Origin: an uncultured Corynebacterium sp.
GTDB lineage: Bacteria; Actinomycetota; Actinomycetes; Mycobacteriales; Mycobacteriaceae
Direction of reading: 5' to 3'
Assembly (NCBI GenBank): GCA_943908385.1
Contig: CALTTF010000095.1
Location: 1 to 6,074 of the forward strand
DNA: 6,074 nucleotides
Below are positions 3,861 to 6,074 of this stretch, piece after piece. A program made the translations under genes and the position numbers. Position 1 is the stretch's first letter. Every line of letters starts with the position of its first letter. The notes under the pieces were generated by a model that saw nothing but the letters and a program-made list of their open reading frames with translations, was not told where the DNA came from and searched no databases.

Positions 3861-5519
3861 TTAACGCTGCTGAGCGTGGTAGCCGGGAGCGTCGTGCTGG
3901 CTGACCTTGCCGGAGCGCAGGTAATCGATCACGATCTTGTCTACCGCCGCATTACCGCGAGCAACATGGCCGTGGCCCGGACCGTGGACGGTGACCAGCT
4001 GCGTGCCCATCTCCTTCTGGATCACACCGCGACCGGAGTAGGGGGTCTGCGGATCGCCGGTCGCATTGATCTGCAGCGGGCGCGCGGCCAGACCGCCGCC
4101 GTTGAGCGGAACGGGCTTCGCCACTGGAGCGGCACCGTTGCACGCGAGGCCGCTTCCGATCAGGGTGTGCGCTGCTGCGAAAACGTCCTGCGAAATATTG
4201 TTGGTCCAGATTGCCCGCGGAATCAGCGAGTAGTCCGCCGGCGTGACATTCTCGTTGCAGATCTGAATGAACAGCAGGTTCAGGCGGGTTTTGTCTGCAC
4301 CCATGAGCTCGTCGACGACAGGCTTAGATGGAGTGGATTTCGGCTTGAAGGTGCCGTTAGTCATCCGCGCGAGAGTGTCCCAGTCGCTGGGTGCGGGGAT
4401 GATCAGTTTTGTCTGCTGCAGGAGCTGGGAGTTGAACTGGGTTGCACCGGGCTTGAACATCCGGCTCACAATTCCCTCTGCCTCCACGCGCGCCTTACCG
4501 GTCGCCGTCATGGCGTCGGCACCTGCCTGGCCCGCGAACTCGAGCCCGGGAGGAAGGTCACCGACGCGAGCTGGCGGCGGGACGACCGTGGGGTTGGTGC
4601 CGGTCTCCTGCACAACCTTCGCGGACCAGTACTGGTACGCCTTCAGCGGAGTATCGCCCATGTGGTACGTGGCGTCATTGCGTGCCACGTAGTCGAAGTA
4701 GTCGTGCAGGGCACGCTCGTAGCCACCCTCTTGCTCGATCATCAGCTTGTTCCACTGCTGGTCCGGATTCATCGCAGAATCAAGCACGACCTTGTCAGTG
4801 TGGTCTGGGAACATGGACGCGTAAGCGGAACCGAGGTACGTGCCGTAGGACAGCCCCATGATGGAGACCGTGTCGTAGCCGAGTGCACGGCGCACCGTTT
4901 CCCAGTCGCGGGCGTTGTTCTCGGTGGTGATGGACTCCGCCAGGCCAGGATGCTCCTTCTGGCACATCTGACGGGACACAGCACCGGCGTTGACCGTGCT
5001 TTCTAGCTGGCTGCTCATCGCGTCGAGCTGGTTCGCCGGTGCGGCGGGCTCGCACACCAACGGCGTGGAGTGCTGCAATCCGCGCGGCTGAACGGCGACC
5101 ATGTCCCACTCGTTGCGGATCTCCTTCGGCCAAGAAAAGCCCAGCGAGTCAGAGCCGACGTAGGTGTAGGCATCGCCGCCGGGACCGCCGGGGTTGCCAA
5201 AGAGCACCCCGCGTTTTGCTGCCGGCTGCGCGGCCGGGACACGGACGAAACCGACAGAGATCTTCGGGCTCTTCGGGTCGCCGTAACGCATCGGCACAGG
5301 AACCTCACCGCATTCAGCGCCCGGGGCGTCGACCGTGGCCGGGCACGGACCCCACTTCACCTCCGGGGCCGGTGCAGGATCCGCCTGCGCCGTCGCGGTG
5401 CTAAAGGGTGCGGCAACCAGCGATGCCGCCACGCCTACTGCTGCCAGAAGTGGGGCGGTGCTCCTTTCCCGTTTGTGTGACGGTGTCTGTTTCAGTGACG
5501 GTGTTTTCTTGCGAAACAC
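3861..5519 (-). CDS. Secreted alpha/beta-hydrolase, TAP-type S33 serine peptidase
   Basis: The product is a 552-residue exported enzyme of the tripeptidyl-aminopeptidase (TAP/SlpD/E, Hip1/CaeA) group of alpha/beta hydrolases. It probably removes short peptides from the N termini of substrates outside the membrane, or hydrolyses related esters. The GTG start at 5519 is chosen because GGGAGG (5532-5527) lies seven bases upstream; a TTG at 5534 keeps the frame but overlaps that site. A signal peptide has a Lys/Arg-rich start and a hydrophobic core, with likely cleavage after AQA at residue 46. There is no lipobox. Catalytic elements are the oxyanion loop GNPGGPGG (108-115), nucleophile Ser224 in GLSYG, Asp489 in TGDPQTPY, and His516 in GPGHGH. 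VAVQPRGLQHSTPLVC is also family-typical. The mature part has six cysteines (59, 70, 156, 186, 421, 460), an even number suited to disulfides. The C-terminal part is a TAP-like domain. It appears monocistronic, with its own promoter region and terminator. Confidence 0.93.
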   Translation of the reverse strand: MFRKKTPSLKQTPSHKRERSTAPLLAAVGVAASLVAAPFSTATAQADPAPAPEVKWGPCPATVDAPGAECGEVPVPMRYGDPKSPKISVGFVRVPAAQPAAKRGVLFGNPGGPGGDAYTYVGSDSLGFSWPKEIRNEWDMVAVQPRGLQHSTPLVCEPAAPANQLDAMSSQLESTVNAGAVSRQMCQKEHPGLAESITTENNARDWETVRRALGYDTVSIMGLSYGTYLGSAYASMFPDHTDKVVLDSAMNPDQQWNKLMIEQEGGYERALHDYFDYVARNDATYHMGDTPLKAYQYWSAKVVQETGTNPTVVPPPARVGDLPPGLEFAGQAGADAMTATGKARVEAEGIVSRMFKPGATQFNSQLLQQTKLIIPAPSDWDTLARMTNGTFKPKSTPSKPVVDELMGADKTRLNLLFIQICNENVTPADYSLIPRAIWTNNISQDVFAAAHTLIGSGLACNGAAPVAKPVPLNGGGLAARPLQINATGDPQTPYSGRGVIQKEMGTQLVTVHGPGHGHVARGNAAVDKIVIDYLRSGKVSQHDAPGYHAQQR

Positions 5520-5577
5520 AGCGCAGCCTCCCAATCCAGCAGGTTCTATTAAAATTCTTCAAAAACAACAGTCTCTG

Positions 5578-5583
5578 ATAATA
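5578..5583 (-). promoter_or_regulatory. Candidate -10 box of the secreted peptidase
   Basis: The stretch 5545-5590 is much richer in A and T than its surroundings. On the minus strand it holds TATTAT (5583-5578), one change from the consensus, giving a predicted leader of about 50 bases before GTG 5519. An alternative is TTTAATAG nearer the gene. No clear -35 hexamer is visible for either. Confidence 0.35.
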
Positions 5584-5621
5584 GTCTTTGCATGGGCTGG
5601 ACGCAGGGTGATGAAGAATGT

Positions 5622-5664
5622 GAAACGGCCCGTCCCTTCCTGAGACAGAAGAGCGGGCCGTTTC
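5622..5664 (-). terminator. Hairpin terminator after lutC
   Basis: GAAACGGCCCG (5622-5632) and its exact complement CGGGCCGTTTC (5654-5664) form an 11-bp stem with a 21-base loop. It lies about 55 bases beyond the lutC stop codon on the minus strand. The following sequence is only moderately T-rich (ACATTCTTC). It separates the lactate-utilisation gene from the peptidase promoter. Confidence 0.7.
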
Positions 5665-5718
5665 TCGATGCGAGCAGCATTCCGGGGCAGCGATGTCGCC
5701 CCCAGAAAGGCTTGCTGG

Positions 5719-6074
5719 CTAGTCCACGAGCAGGACGATCAGGTCGCGGGGACCGTGAACACCCTCGACGCGGACGAGCTCGATATCGGAGGTCGCCGAC
5801 GGGCCGGAAATCAGCGTGGACGGCAATTCTGGGTCGAGCTTGGCGAACATCTCCGGGACACCGTAGACCACGGAGTCCATGTGCACGATGCACAGGTGGC
5901 GGTCGGGGACCAGGCTCAGTGCGCGGCGGCCGCACTCGCCGGCACCGTTCTCCGACTGGAGGCAGATGGTGCCGGTCTGGGCGGACGAGACGACCGAGCC
6001 GGTGACCACGGCATCGACATCGTTGAGGTCGCGCGGGTCGACCTTGACGTCGTCAGGCTGTGCGTTGCCGTCGA
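5719..6074 (-). CDS. lutC: LutC-type LUD-domain protein, 3' end (partial)
   Basis: The last 118 codons of a LUD-domain protein enter from the right edge and end at TAG (5721-5719). Family landmarks are in order: TGTICL, a Gly-rich RRALSLVPD segment, HLCIVH, VPEMFAKLDP, and the highly characteristic GPSATSDIELVRVEGVHGPR near the C terminus. LutC works with LutA and LutB, iron-sulfur proteins, in oxidation of L-lactate to pyruvate in the cytoplasm; lutA and lutB would be expected upstream, outside the window to the right. The frame is open to the edge, so the GTG at 6009 is an internal Val codon, not a start. A C-terminal hydrophobic ending, LIVLLVD, matches the usual family end. Confidence 0.88.
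   Translation of the reverse strand, partial: DGNAQPDDVKVDPRDLNDVDAVVTGSVVSSAQTGTICLQSENGAGECGRRALSLVPDRHLCIVHMDSVVYGVPEMFAKLDPELPSTLISGPSATSDIELVRVEGVHGPRDLIVLLVD

Noticed and set aside
3876..5006. A long plus-strand open frame (376 codons) antisense to the secreted peptidase
   Set aside because: It mirrors the GC-rich codon pattern of the real gene, has no domain that I recognise, and its translation lacks coherent membrane or catalytic features.

Overview
The window looks like chromosome from a moderately high-GC actinobacterium, most likely Corynebacterium. The reasons are the base composition, frequent GTG starts, a secreted TAP-type peptidase with an actinobacterial-style signal peptide, a serine/aspartate-rich lipoprotein and a LutC-type LUD protein. 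The genus is an inference from protein style, and no species is claimed.

Layout. Bases 1-97 are the 3' end of an unrecognised plus-strand gene. Bases 98-343 hold a perfect TATAAT, a 13-bp tandem repeat, a hairpin, a strong Shine-Dalgarno and a GTG start whose gene is cut off after about four codons. The cut is made by a 63-bp repeat (232-294) with paired 21-bp iterons that resemble an IS481-type transposon end. A minus-strand lipoprotein gene follows (344-955). Bases 956-1207 hold a duplicated 109-bp copy of the 3' end of the downstream EamA exporter gene, abutting a second copy of the 63-bp repeat. A plus-strand orphan gene follows (best start 1396, end 1887). From 1925 to the end every recognised gene is on the minus strand: an RhtA-like EamA exporter, a CPBP intramembrane protease, a secreted serine peptidase of the tripeptidyl-aminopeptidase type, and the 3' end of lutC. 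Hairpin terminators lie after the last two.

How it fits together. The right two thirds (1925-6074) is ordinary core-type sequence with separately transcribed genes. No shared pathway is evident. The peptidase would act outside the cytoplasmic membrane, EamA and CPBP lie in the membrane, and LutC belongs to the iron-sulfur lactate-utilisation system. The left third (98-2032) is a rearrangement zone. Two direct copies of a transposon-end-like repeat, a displaced EamA tail, a beheaded gene start and an unrecognised small gene bracketed by the duplicated EamA tails suggest past insertion and recombination. The most unusual item is the orphan gene inserted beside the exporter's 3' end with a second copy of that end left on its other side. 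No complete transposase, RNA gene or CRISPR array was seen.
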